Below, piece after piece: positions 57,087-64,000 of a DNA stretch of 64,000 nucleotides (the first letter of the stretch is position 1; every line of letters begins with the position of its first letter). Under the pieces are notes generated by a model. It was not told the DNA's origin and did no database searches. It saw only the letters and a program-made list of their open reading frames with translations. Made by a program: the position numbers and the translations under genes. The stretch comes from Paraburkholderia diazotrophica. Its GTDB lineage: Bacteria > Pseudomonadota > Gammaproteobacteria > Burkholderiales > Burkholderiaceae. Location: the NCBI RefSeq assembly GCF_900108945.1, contig NZ_FNYE01000024.1, forward strand, positions 61,229-125,228. Reading direction: 5' to 3'.

Positions 57087-57734
57087 ATGCCGACCTTGCT
57101 GCATATCGAATCGTCGCCGCGCAAGACGCGGTCTGCGTCGCTCGACGTTGCGCGCGCGTATCTCGACGCCTGGCGCGAAGCGCATCCCGATCATCGGATC
57201 GACGTGCTCGATCTGTGGTCGACGGCATTGCCGGAATTCGACGGCGATGCGCTCGATGCGAAGTATGCGGACCTGAGCGGCACCCCGCTCAGCGATGCTC
57301 AGGCGCGCGCATGGGCGGATATCCGTCAGCTAGCCCAGCGCCTGCATGCAGCCGATACGCTGCTCTTCTCTGTGCCGCTGTGGAATTTTTCGATCCCATA
57401 CAAGCTGAAGCATTTTATCGATGTCGTGTCGCAGCGAGGCATTCTGTTCTCGTTCGATGAACGAGGCTTCGGCGGTTTGTTGAAGGACAAGAAGGCCGTC
57501 GTGATCTATGCAAGAGGGCTCGACTATTCGAAGCAGTCGAGCACGCCCGCCGAATCGTTCGATTTTCAGCGGCCGTATGTGGAAGCGTGGCTGCGTTTCG
57601 TCGGCGTCACCGATATCGAATCGATTGTCGTCGAGAAGACGCTGTTCGGCGCCGAAGTGGATCACGCGGCGAGACAGGCTGCGCGTGAGCAGGCGGTGGC
57701 ACTGGCGTCTGCCGAATTAGCGCATCGTCGATAG
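57087..57734 (+). CDS. azoR: FMN-dependent NADH-azoreductase
   Basis: A 215-residue flavodoxin-fold reductase. The FMN-phosphate loop is HIESSPRKTRSASLDVA, and LLFSVPLWNFSIPYKLKHF matches the family's conserved segment (P-x-(Y/W)-N-F-x-I-P). It reduces quinones and azo compounds with NADH and may serve in quinone or thiol stress. CAGGAG precedes the ATG at 57087. An upstream ATG at 57048 would add an improbable extension. Divergent from LysR. Confidence 0.92.
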   Translation: MPTLLHIESSPRKTRSASLDVARAYLDAWREAHPDHRIDVLDLWSTALPEFDGDALDAKYADLSGTPLSDAQARAWADIRQLAQRLHAADTLLFSVPLWNFSIPYKLKHFIDVVSQRGILFSFDERGFGGLLKDKKAVVIYARGLDYSKQSSTPAESFDFQRPYVEAWLRFVGVTDIESIVVEKTLFGAEVDHAARQAAREQAVALASAELAHRR

Positions 57735-57763
57735 CGATTCGCTGATAACCGCGCGCACAAATG

Positions 57764-57787
57764 AAAAACGGGCGCTGCTGCGCCCGT
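57764..57787 (-). terminator. Terminator of the MFS transporter gene
   Basis: Perfect 8-bp stem ACGGGCGC (57768-57775) and GCGCCCGT (57780-57787) with loop TGCT. On the minus strand it is followed by a run of five T. It lies between azoR and the MFS gene, in the correct orientation for the latter. Confidence 0.85.
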
Positions 57788-57817
57788 CGTTCGACTTCGT
57801 GCATCAAGCGCGTGAGA

Positions 57818-59197
57818 TCAGCGCTTGTTTCCCGGCAACGTCTGGCCGCGCAGCGAGCAGCCCTTGGTCTCGATCACGAACAGCAACGCAATCGCACCGA
57901 CCACACATGCACCCATCATGTAATACGCGGGGACGAGCGCGCTGCCCGTCTTGTCCACGAGCCAGTCGCTGATGATCGGCGCGGTGCCGCCGAAGATCGA
58001 CGTCGACAGGTTGTACGCGATGGCCATGCCTGCATAGCGGACGTGAGTCGGGAACATCGCCGGGAACATCGCGGAGATGGTCGCGAGTTGCGGCACGTAC
58101 AGCAGGCCCAGCACCGCAAAGCCGATCAGCGCGCCTGCAACGCCGTGCGTCATCAGCGTGAACATCGGCACGGCCGCGACGAACAGGCCGACGAGCGAGA
58201 ACCACCACATCGTCTTGCGTCCGAAGCGGTCGGACAGCGAACCCGCGAACGGGAGAAACGCCATCATCGTGAGCATGCCGATCAGGGGAATCAGCAACGA
58301 CATGTTCTCGCTGACGCCCAACTGCTTGTGCATGAACGTCGGCATATACGCGAGCAGCACGTAGTTCACGACATTGAGCGCGACGACGAGTCCGCCGAGC
58401 AGGAACAGCGGCTTGCTGTATTGAACGAAGAGCGTCTTCAGCGGGACGGATTGCTCGTTCTTCTTGTGCGCCTGCTCTTCCAGCTCGCGAAACACGGGCG
58501 TTTCTTCGAGGCGCGAGCGCAGATAGCAGCCGACGAGGCCGAGCGGCGCGGCCACGAGGAACGGCAGACGCCAGCCCCATGAGTGCATCGCCTGATCGCC
58601 GAGCACGAGCGAACAGCCGAGCATCAGCAGCGCGCCGAGCGAGAAGCCGGCCAGCGTCGCGAACTCGAGGAAGCTGCCGCAAAAGCCGCGCCGATCATCG
58701 GGTGCGTACTCGGCCATGAACGTCGCGGCGCCGCCATATTCGCCGCCCGTGGAGAAGCCTTGCAGCATTCTCAACACGATCAGCGCAGCGGGCGCGAGCC
58801 AACCGATCGACGAATAAGACGGAATCACGCCGACGAGCAGCGTCGCACCGGACATCAACAGCACGGTCAGCGCGAGCACGCGCTTGCGTCCCAGACGGTC
58901 GCCGAGCGGGCCCCAGAAGAGGCCGCCGAGCGGACGGATCAGAAACGAAATGGCAAACGTGCCGAGAGCGAACAGAGTCGCGCTTGCGGCGCTGCCAGGA
59001 AAGAGCGCTGCTGAAATATACGCGAGGCCATACGCATAGATGCCGTAATCGAACCACTCGGTTGCATTGCCGAGTGCGGCGGCGGTGATGGCTCGCTTCA
59101 GCAGGTTTGACGCGTCACTTGCGCGTTCACGTTGATCGGCTTCGTCCCGGAAGGACGGGGCGGCGGGTGTGGCATTCCAGGGTTGCGCGTAACGCAT
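57818..59197 (-). CDS. MFS transporter of the metabolite:H+ symporter (ProP-like) family
   Basis: A 459-residue transporter with twelve hydrophobic segments. Landmarks are NATEWFDYGIYAYGLAYIS in helix 1, RPLGGLFWGPLGDRLGRKRV in loop 2-3, MLQGFSTGGEYGGAATFMAE in helix 4-5, and SDRFGRKTMWW in loop 8-9. This is the MHS group (ProP, ShiA, KgtP). Substrate not determinable, but a polyol, betaine or organic acid is typical. AGGAAG precedes the ATG. It has its own terminator; the upstream 300 bp probably holds a promoter. Confidence 0.94.
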   Translation of the reverse strand: MRYAQPWNATPAAPSFRDEADQRERASDASNLLKRAITAAALGNATEWFDYGIYAYGLAYISAALFPGSAASATLFALGTFAISFLIRPLGGLFWGPLGDRLGRKRVLALTVLLMSGATLLVGVIPSYSSIGWLAPAALIVLRMLQGFSTGGEYGGAATFMAEYAPDDRRGFCGSFLEFATLAGFSLGALLMLGCSLVLGDQAMHSWGWRLPFLVAAPLGLVGCYLRSRLEETPVFRELEEQAHKKNEQSVPLKTLFVQYSKPLFLLGGLVVALNVVNYVLLAYMPTFMHKQLGVSENMSLLIPLIGMLTMMAFLPFAGSLSDRFGRKTMWWFSLVGLFVAAVPMFTLMTHGVAGALIGFAVLGLLYVPQLATISAMFPAMFPTHVRYAGMAIAYNLSTSIFGGTAPIISDWLVDKTGSALVPAYYMMGACVVGAIALLFVIETKGCSLRGQTLPGNKR

Positions 59198-59500
59198 TGG
59201 CTTCCTCGCTTAGCTGCGGCCCGTCGGGTCGCTGATGTGATCTAAGGTAACGTCGCCAGATATATTTCCTTTTGTCATAGGACGATGTTCGTATTGGGGA
59301 TTTCCCCTGTATCGTCGACTCTCGAATGCGCGTCCCTGGGCCTGCGCGCAAGGCGCATCAAGGGAAAGCGGGTGGGGGACATGCGTGCGCGGACGTCCGC
59401 GAGAAGCGGCTGTCGCGCGGTGTAAAGAGTATGTAATGAGGTAGGAATGAGCCGCGCGCTTCGACGTCGAACGTTTAGACGCTGAGCGCGGACGGAACGA
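59198..59500. other. Intergenic region between the LRR and MFS genes
   Basis: A 303-bp gap. AT-rich sequence (about 59250-59310) contains a short palindrome GGGGA-TT-TCCCC at 59296-59307, which could be an operator for the MFS gene. No gene or -24/-12 motif seen. Confidence 0.45.
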
Positions 59501-60766
59501 TCACCAGACGACGCGTGTCTTCGGCAGCGCCGATTTGATCTCGTCGACGTTTCGTGCTCTGGTGCCGTAGAGCACGACTTCGCGCAAACCGGTCAGGCCT
59601 TTGAGCACGTCGACGTCATCGACGGGCGTATTCGCGAGATACAGTTCCCGCAGACTGGTCATGCCTTTCAGCGCGTCGATGCTGCGAACCCGCGTGCGGA
59701 AGAGATTCAGCGATTGAAGCTCTTTCAAGCCGCCGAGCGCGTCGATATTGTCGATCGTTGTATCCGCAAGGTTAAGCCGTTGCAGCTTATGCAGATCCTT
59801 GAGCGCATCGATGCGGGTGACTTGAGTGCGTGCAAGAACGAGCGTGTCCAACTGGGTCAGTCCGCGTATCGCATCGATGTTCTCGACCCTTGAGCCGTCG
59901 AGCACCAGCGTTTTCAGCGACGGCGTTCCCTTCAATGCGTCGATGTTGCGCACGGGCGTGTTCGCGAGATAGAGCGCTTGCAGTTCGCGCAGTTTCTTCA
60001 ACGCACCGATGCTCTCGACCTGCGTCTCGTTGAGGTCGAGCGTCTTCAAGGTAGTCAACTGGCCAAGCGGATCGATGTCACGGACGTTTCTTGCGCCGCC
60101 CAGCTTGAGCGTTTCCAGATGAGGCAAGTCTTCGAGCGGATCGAGATCGCGAACTTGCGTGTCCCGCAGATCGAGCAGTTGCAGATCGGTGAGAGGCTTC
60201 AATGCATCGAGATTCGCAACACGCGTGTCCCACAGACTGAGCGATTGCAGTCCCGTTAATTCCTTTAGTGCATCAATGTTCTCGACTTCCGTCCGGTGAA
60301 GCACGAGCCGTTTCAGTGAACGCATTCCCTTTAGCGCATCGATGCGCCATACGGAGGTGCCCGTCAGGTCGAGCGATTCGAGCGTATCCAGTCCGTTCAA
60401 TGAATCGATGCTGTCGACCTGCGCGCCGGCAAGATTCAGTTCGAGCCGGCGATCGAGTCCTTTCAGATGCGGCAGCGCTGTCGCAAGCTGCGATGTGGTC
60501 AGTGAAGGGCTCGCTCGCAATGCAAGGCATTCGGACCTGGGAACGGGAGCAGAACTGTTACTGTCGACGCAGGTGTCGATCGAGAATCCGAGGCCCGTCA
60601 ACTCGCGCAGGTCGCGCTTTTCTCCCGAAGGCCTGAGGATCAGGAACACGATCACAAGCAGGAGCGCGATGCCGCCACCGATGATCCACGGCTTCGCCCG
60701 CGGCGGGACCAATGCGCGCAAGGCTTGGGCAGCCGGTTTCGAATCCTGGGTTGGCGTGTCGGGCAT
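59501..60766 (-). CDS. Membrane-anchored leucine-rich-repeat protein
   Basis: A 421-residue protein with one membrane segment near residues 27-45 (WIIGGGIALLLVIVFLIL), a short cytoplasmic N-terminus and an extracytoplasmic domain. From about residue 100 it has some 13 tandem LRRs of 22-23 residues, of the form L-x-x-L-x-x-L-x-L-x-x-T-x-V-x-x-I-D-A-L-K, like the bacterial SDS22/internalin type. Three cysteines, not clustered. A CGGAG precedes the ATG. The repeats are very regular at protein level while codons vary. The function is unknown; LRRs normally bind proteins. No neighbour suggests a partner. Confidence 0.9.
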   Translation of the reverse strand: MPDTPTQDSKPAAQALRALVPPRAKPWIIGGGIALLLVIVFLILRPSGEKRDLRELTGLGFSIDTCVDSNSSAPVPRSECLALRASPSLTTSQLATALPHLKGLDRRLELNLAGAQVDSIDSLNGLDTLESLDLTGTSVWRIDALKGMRSLKRLVLHRTEVENIDALKELTGLQSLSLWDTRVANLDALKPLTDLQLLDLRDTQVRDLDPLEDLPHLETLKLGGARNVRDIDPLGQLTTLKTLDLNETQVESIGALKKLRELQALYLANTPVRNIDALKGTPSLKTLVLDGSRVENIDAIRGLTQLDTLVLARTQVTRIDALKDLHKLQRLNLADTTIDNIDALGGLKELQSLNLFRTRVRSIDALKGMTSLRELYLANTPVDDVDVLKGLTGLREVVLYGTRARNVDEIKSALPKTRVVW

Positions 60767-60855
60767 GGCGGCTCCGCTTGCTTTGTATTGCTCTCTTTAT
60801 ACACGAAGCGCGTGGCGACGATTTGGATCGCCGCGCCCGATTGCGTCGGCGTGAT

Positions 60856-61818
60856 TCAGGCGTTGCCGCGCGTAACCAGCGCCACGGGTGTTTCTATGTA
60901 TGCGGACAGGTCCTCCTGTCTGCGCTGTTGCAGCAACGCCTGCAACGCGACGTCGATGCCATACACGGCCTGCTTTGCGGCGAACTGGTCGACGGTCGCC
61001 AGCACGCTGCCGTTCTTCAGCAGCGGCTTGATCGCGGCGCTGTTGTTGTAGCCGGTGATCAATACGCTGCCTGTCTTGCGCGTGTCGCGAACCGCGTCGA
61101 CGGCACCCATCGCCATGTTGTCGTTGCCGCACAGCAGCGCGCGTATGTCGGGCCTGCGCGCGAGTATTGCAGCAGCGGCTCGCTTGCCTTTCGCGTATTC
61201 CCAGTCGCCCGCTTCGACGGCAACGATGTCGACATGCGCAGCCTTCATTTCGTCCGTGAATCCCGTCGTGCGTTGTTGCGCGTTGCGGTCCGACGGCACG
61301 CCTTCGACGATTCCGACATGGTCGCCGCCATGCAGCTTTTGCGCGAGATAGTTGCCGATCAGTTTCGCTCCGCGGAGGTTGTCCGGTCCGACGAAAGGGA
61401 TGCGCATGCCGTCGGCGTTCGATGCGTCAGGATCGAGAGGGTTGTCGATGGTCAGCGTGATGATGCCGCGCCTGATGCTTTCGTTCACGGCGGGGATCAA
61501 CGCTTTCGAATGGGTCGGCGCCAGTACGATCGCGCTGACGCGTTGCGCGATAAGGTTCTCGACGATGCGTATCTGGCCTTCGACATCGGTCTCCGTCGCC
61601 GTGCCCTGCACGACGAGGTCGAATGGATAAGGGGAGTGCTTCTGGAATGCGCGGGCCGCATCGATCATCGACGACGTGAACGGGTCGGCAATCGACTTCA
61701 GCGCAAGGGCGATCGTGCCATTGCGGCTCGCGGCTTTTGATGATCTGGAAACGACAACAGTACCTATGGCGGCGAGCGCGCCCGCAACAATGAAACGACG
61801 GCGTTGTTGGTGAGGCAT
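60856..61818 (-). CDS. Periplasmic sugar-binding protein (RbsB-like), orphan
   Basis: A 320-residue type-1 periplasmic binding protein. An export signal with twin-Arg-like start (HQQRRRFIVAGALAAIGTVV) precedes IALALKSIADPFTSSMIDAA, then ENLIAQRVSAIVLAPTHSKA, ITLTIDNPLDPDA and RALLCGNDNMAMGAVDAVR, all typical of ribose/allose/galactose-binding proteins. No ABC ATPase or permease gene is adjacent, so it may supply a transporter elsewhere or a receptor. It lies 89 bp from the LRR gene on the same strand. The twin-Arg pattern is suggestive only. Confidence 0.9.
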   Translation of the reverse strand: MPHQQRRRFIVAGALAAIGTVVVSRSSKAASRNGTIALALKSIADPFTSSMIDAARAFQKHSPYPFDLVVQGTATETDVEGQIRIVENLIAQRVSAIVLAPTHSKALIPAVNESIRRGIITLTIDNPLDPDASNADGMRIPFVGPDNLRGAKLIGNYLAQKLHGGDHVGIVEGVPSDRNAQQRTTGFTDEMKAAHVDIVAVEAGDWEYAKGKRAAAAILARRPDIRALLCGNDNMAMGAVDAVRDTRKTGSVLITGYNNSAAIKPLLKNGSVLATVDQFAAKQAVYGIDVALQALLQQRRQEDLSAYIETPVALVTRGNA

Positions 61819-62031
61819 GACTGAACGAATGGAGGCGGCGGGGCGTTTGCGCGGGCGGGAATACGACAGTGTATGCCAGCAACGCGAGCGCGGGTATTAC
61901 GGGGAATGCGAAGAGCTTCGCATGCGACAAAGTGCGCGTCGACAAGCTGTATCGAGCTTCTATTCTTCAAACATGACCCGCCACACACGATGTGCAGGCG
62001 CCGACTAGACATCAAGCCGATGGAGACAATC

Positions 62032-62244
62032 ATGCTCAGTCCACACGAGATCGCAGCGCTCATGTTGATCGGCACGACGCGATATCCGGACGATCTGGAC
62101 CGTGACGATCTTCACGCGTTGTGCGAGCGCCAGTTGGTTTCGCTGGAAAGACTCGCATCGGGTCATGCGCATCTGCATCTGACTGCCCGCGGATACTCGA
62201 TACTCAGATCGATCGGCAAGAGGCACTGGAACGGCGGTTCGTGA
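62032..62244 (+). CDS. Small conserved-looking hypothetical protein (70 aa)
   Basis: A 70-residue protein with GGAG upstream of the ATG. It reads EIAALMLIGTTRYPDDLDRD, then LCERQLVSLERLASGHAHLH and LTARGYSILRSIG. The pattern of a short helix pair followed by a beta-hairpin-like LHLTARGYSIL resembles a small winged-helix or HTH domain. No family recognised. An in-frame ATG at 62020 would add four residues. It is divergent from the sugar-binding protein. Confidence 0.65.
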   Translation: MLSPHEIAALMLIGTTRYPDDLDRDDLHALCERQLVSLERLASGHAHLHLTARGYSILRSIGKRHWNGGS

Positions 62245-63341
62245 CAGCGGGCCGATCCGTTCAATCGACATTCGGGCGTATCACGTTGAAGCAATTCGTT
62301 TGGAATACGAAGCACGCCTGGAACTTCTATCGTCGTGTTTGCGTTGCTTGAATCGATTGCGAGGCGCGGATCGAGAGAATGAAAATGCGCGAATGAAAAT
62401 TCCGGCCTATTTACGTAAATGATTGAAGTAAAATAATGCGCGGCATTTCAATCTGATCTACCGGCTTTATTAAATAATTACACTCGAAAAGGGGCTGAAT
62501 CTATATTCGTATTAATATTATAAAAAGCCAGCTTGCGAAAAAAATATCCAGATCGATCATAGATATACCTTTTATCGGGCCTTCGTAGGCAGATCGCCCC
62601 CGGCTTCGGCCGATCAAGAAAATACCGGGCCGATTTTACCCCGTGCTATTGAGATTAGTCCTTTTCTGCATTTGCGCGGTTCACGTTTCAAGGATGAAAC
62701 GTTTATAATTCGTCTGCCCAGAAAATCTTCTGTAATTAATACCGGATCAAGCATCAAGCCGCCATTCACGGGGTAATAATTGCTGGAGAGGGCGTGGCGC
62801 ATAGCCAAGCATCACTTTGCCGTGAACAGCGGCGAAGAGGCGGTTCCTGAAGTTCTTGAAGTCCGGTTGTCAATTCCTGCCCGGTTCTCGTTTGCGAGAG
62901 GCCGACGCATGGATCTTGGCTGTTCAATCGCAGGATTGTGTCCAGTGTCGTTGAACCGATGAGGTTCGGCGATGGCATTGTTTTGCCCAAAGAAACGCGA
63001 AGTACTTTGCACGGCAATCAGTGATCCTAAATTTGCTGAAAAACGGCATCGCTGGATATTTTCCTGTCACAGAGCGGACGACGGACTTCATGAACTTCGT
63101 CGTAACGAAGTGCGCAACAAAAGCTGTAACGGGTGCAAGTTTGCGGGTTTGTTTGCGGTGCGTGTTCGTGCAGATGCGTGAAGACGCAACCGACACAAGC
63201 ACAAGCGGATCAGGCAATGAACGCAGGCGATGCGTTCTCCGTTTCACTTCTCCTTCTATTCGATAACGCCAAGGCGGGACGACTCCGATCGATCTTGCTG
63301 GACCTTCGGGGACAACTGCTTTTCAGCGAAACATACGGACA
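62245..63341. other. AT-rich, gene-poor region
   Basis: A 1,097-bp stretch without a convincing gene. From about 62370 to 62780 the sequence is far richer in A/T than the rest of the window, with runs such as TTAAATAATTACA and TATTAATATTATAAAAA. Short frames at 62766-63017 and 62924-63247 show no domain or ribosome site. A 7-bp inverted repeat ACTTCGT-CGTA-ACGAAGT lies at 63094-63111. The composition suggests acquired DNA or a long regulatory region before the secreted protein gene. Confidence 0.6.
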
Positions 63342-64000
63342 ATGATGAGATATTGGAAACTACTGGGGGTTGCGTCGGCAACCGTATTGGCCTCGTTCGG
63401 TGCGGAACACGTGCAGGCGCAGACGAAGACGATCACCGTCGCAGGCCAGCAATACACGCTGTGCGGACTGGAAAATGCCAACTGCTCGTTCCTCGGAACG
63501 GGCGCAGTCGTGTTCGGGACCGTGCCCCCCGACGCGCCGTCGGCGATGCTGACGGCGCCGCGTACTTTTAGCAACGGCGTCGGCTGCTATGTCGGCGCAG
63601 TTTCCCAGACGGACCCCGCGGTCGGCTACGACAAGGCGTGCTGGGTGCACGCTGTCGCGGCCACACCGGCACCGGCTCCTGCGCCCGCTCCGGCTCCGGC
63701 ACCTGCGCCGGCACCGTCGCCGGCGCCGTCGGTGAAGCCTTCGCCGGCACCCGCGCCGGCTCCGGCACCGGCTCCGGCACCGGCACCGGCACCCGCGCCG
63801 GCTCCTGCGCCCACTCCGACGCCTACGCCTACGCCCACTCCGGCACCCGCTCCGTCGCCGTCCGGCAACTCGACGCTTTCGTGCGGCACGGCAACGCAAC
63901 AGGCAGGCGGCACGGCGAACGGCCTGATCACGGCCGACACGCCGACGAGCGACGGCCTGCGCGTATTCCAGAACAACACGCCGTTCAAGCTCGCGATCAC
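63342..64000 (+). CDS. Secreted protein with Ala-Pro linker (runs off right edge)
   Basis: The ATG pair at 63342/63345 opens a frame to the window end (219 complete codons). It has a signal peptide (MRYWKLLGVASATVLASFGAEHVQAQ), a first domain with TITVAGQQYTLCGLEN and several Cys (about 41-105), then a linker of about 65 residues made of Ala-Pro and Thr-Pro dipeptides, then NSTLSCGTATQQAGGTANG and the start of a second domain. The linker uses mixed synonymous codons. It looks like a secreted or surface adhesin or enzyme with two domains joined by a rigid linker. The family cannot be named from the visible part. An AT-rich 1-kb region precedes it. Confidence 0.8.
   Translation, partial: MMRYWKLLGVASATVLASFGAEHVQAQTKTITVAGQQYTLCGLENANCSFLGTGAVVFGTVPPDAPSAMLTAPRTFSNGVGCYVGAVSQTDPAVGYDKACWVHAVAATPAPAPAPAPAPAPAPAPSPAPSVKPSPAPAPAPAPAPAPAPAPAPAPAPTPTPTPTPTPAPAPSPSGNSTLSCGTATQQAGGTANGLITADTPTSDGLRVFQNNTPFKLAI
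63657..63866. repeat. Coding Ala-Pro / Thr-Pro dipeptide repeat
   Basis: About 35 Pro-containing dipeptides encoded by GCx-CCx and ACx-CCx hexamers with varying third bases. The repeat is in frame with the secreted protein and forms its linker. Confidence 0.8.

Noticed and set aside
60715..60760. String resembling a tRNA T-arm (GGTTTCGAATCC)
   Set aside because: It lies inside the LRR protein coding sequence and has no acceptor stem or anticodon arm around it.
62766..63247. Short minus-strand frames in the gene-poor region
   Set aside because: No ribosome site, no domain, and odd composition; they may be remnants but nothing supports a gene.
63657..63866. Repeat array that could be mistaken for a CRISPR or satellite
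   Set aside because: The units are 6-bp codon pairs in frame with a secreted protein, without spacers; it encodes an Ala-Pro linker.

Overview
The window is high-GC DNA with the gene style of a Burkholderiaceae (Paraburkholderia-like) chromosome. The inference rests on a tetrahydromethanopterin (H4MPT) C1 cluster that includes a dmrB homologue of the type described in Burkholderia xenovorans, on DUF4148, DUF3348/DUF802/DUF2894 and DUF899 family proteins, and on dense codon bias that produces long shadow reading frames. No rRNA, tRNA, CRISPR array, complete insertion sequence or phage gene was recognised.

Region 1 (1-17.7 kb) is a lanthanide methanol / formaldehyde oxidation island. From the left edge it holds a partial dmrB, a sigma-54 activator of the AcoR type, and a divergent folB. 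A minus-strand block follows: pcd, mptG, mtdB, ATP-grasp, mch, ATP-grasp, CitG-like gene, fae and a small Cys-containing exported protein. The plus-strand block is xoxF, xoxG, xoxJ, an unknown exported protein and a LysR regulator. XoxF/G/J would oxidise methanol to formaldehyde in the periplasm. Fae, MtdB and Mch would carry formaldehyde along the H4MPT branch in the cytoplasm. MptG, DmrB, FolB, PCD and the CitG/ATP-grasp proteins would build or maintain the pterin cofactor. Perfect hairpins sit on both sides of fae and between xoxF and xoxG.

Region 2 (17.9-33.6 kb) is mixed accessory metabolism. It contains two beta-propeller proteins, an HTH protein divergent from a DUF899/DUF2182 pair, and an atypical SDR with a medium-chain reductase. 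An epoxide-hydrolase/dehalogenase-fold hydrolase lies divergent from a CGNR regulator and a 2-haloacid dehalogenase. The rest is an orphan MlaC-like protein, a HIT adenylyltransferase beside an adenosine-specific kinase, small envelope proteins, a YjdM/PhnA-type protein, an EamA transporter and a zinc alcohol dehydrogenase.

Region 3 (33.8-38.0 kb) is a tightly coupled four-gene operon, DUF3348-DUF802-OmpA-DUF2894. Its second and third products look like a MotA/TolQ-like channel with a very long cytoplasmic coiled coil and a MotB/ZorB-like partner with a membrane Asp. This is the best candidate here for an undescribed ion-driven machine. An EF-G paralogue and a FrnE-like DsbA protein follow.

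Region 4 (41.2-53.0 kb) is one gene for a protein of about 3,902 residues. It has two copies of an HExxH domain, a kinase-like segment between them, long uncharacterised domains, hydrophobic segments and a C-terminal LysM. A clear terminator follows it. It looks like a giant effector or toxin, but no secretion or immunity gene is adjacent.

Region 5 (53.1-64.0 kb) holds a PAS-GGDEF protein, a DUF4148 protein behind three 11-bp-spaced direct repeats, pssA overlapping a LysR gene that is divergent from azoR with a LysR-type dyad between them, an MFS transporter, a membrane-anchored leucine-rich-repeat protein, an orphan sugar-binding protein, a 70-aa protein, a 1.1-kb AT-rich gene-poor stretch, and the start of a secreted protein with an Ala-Pro linker that runs off the right edge.
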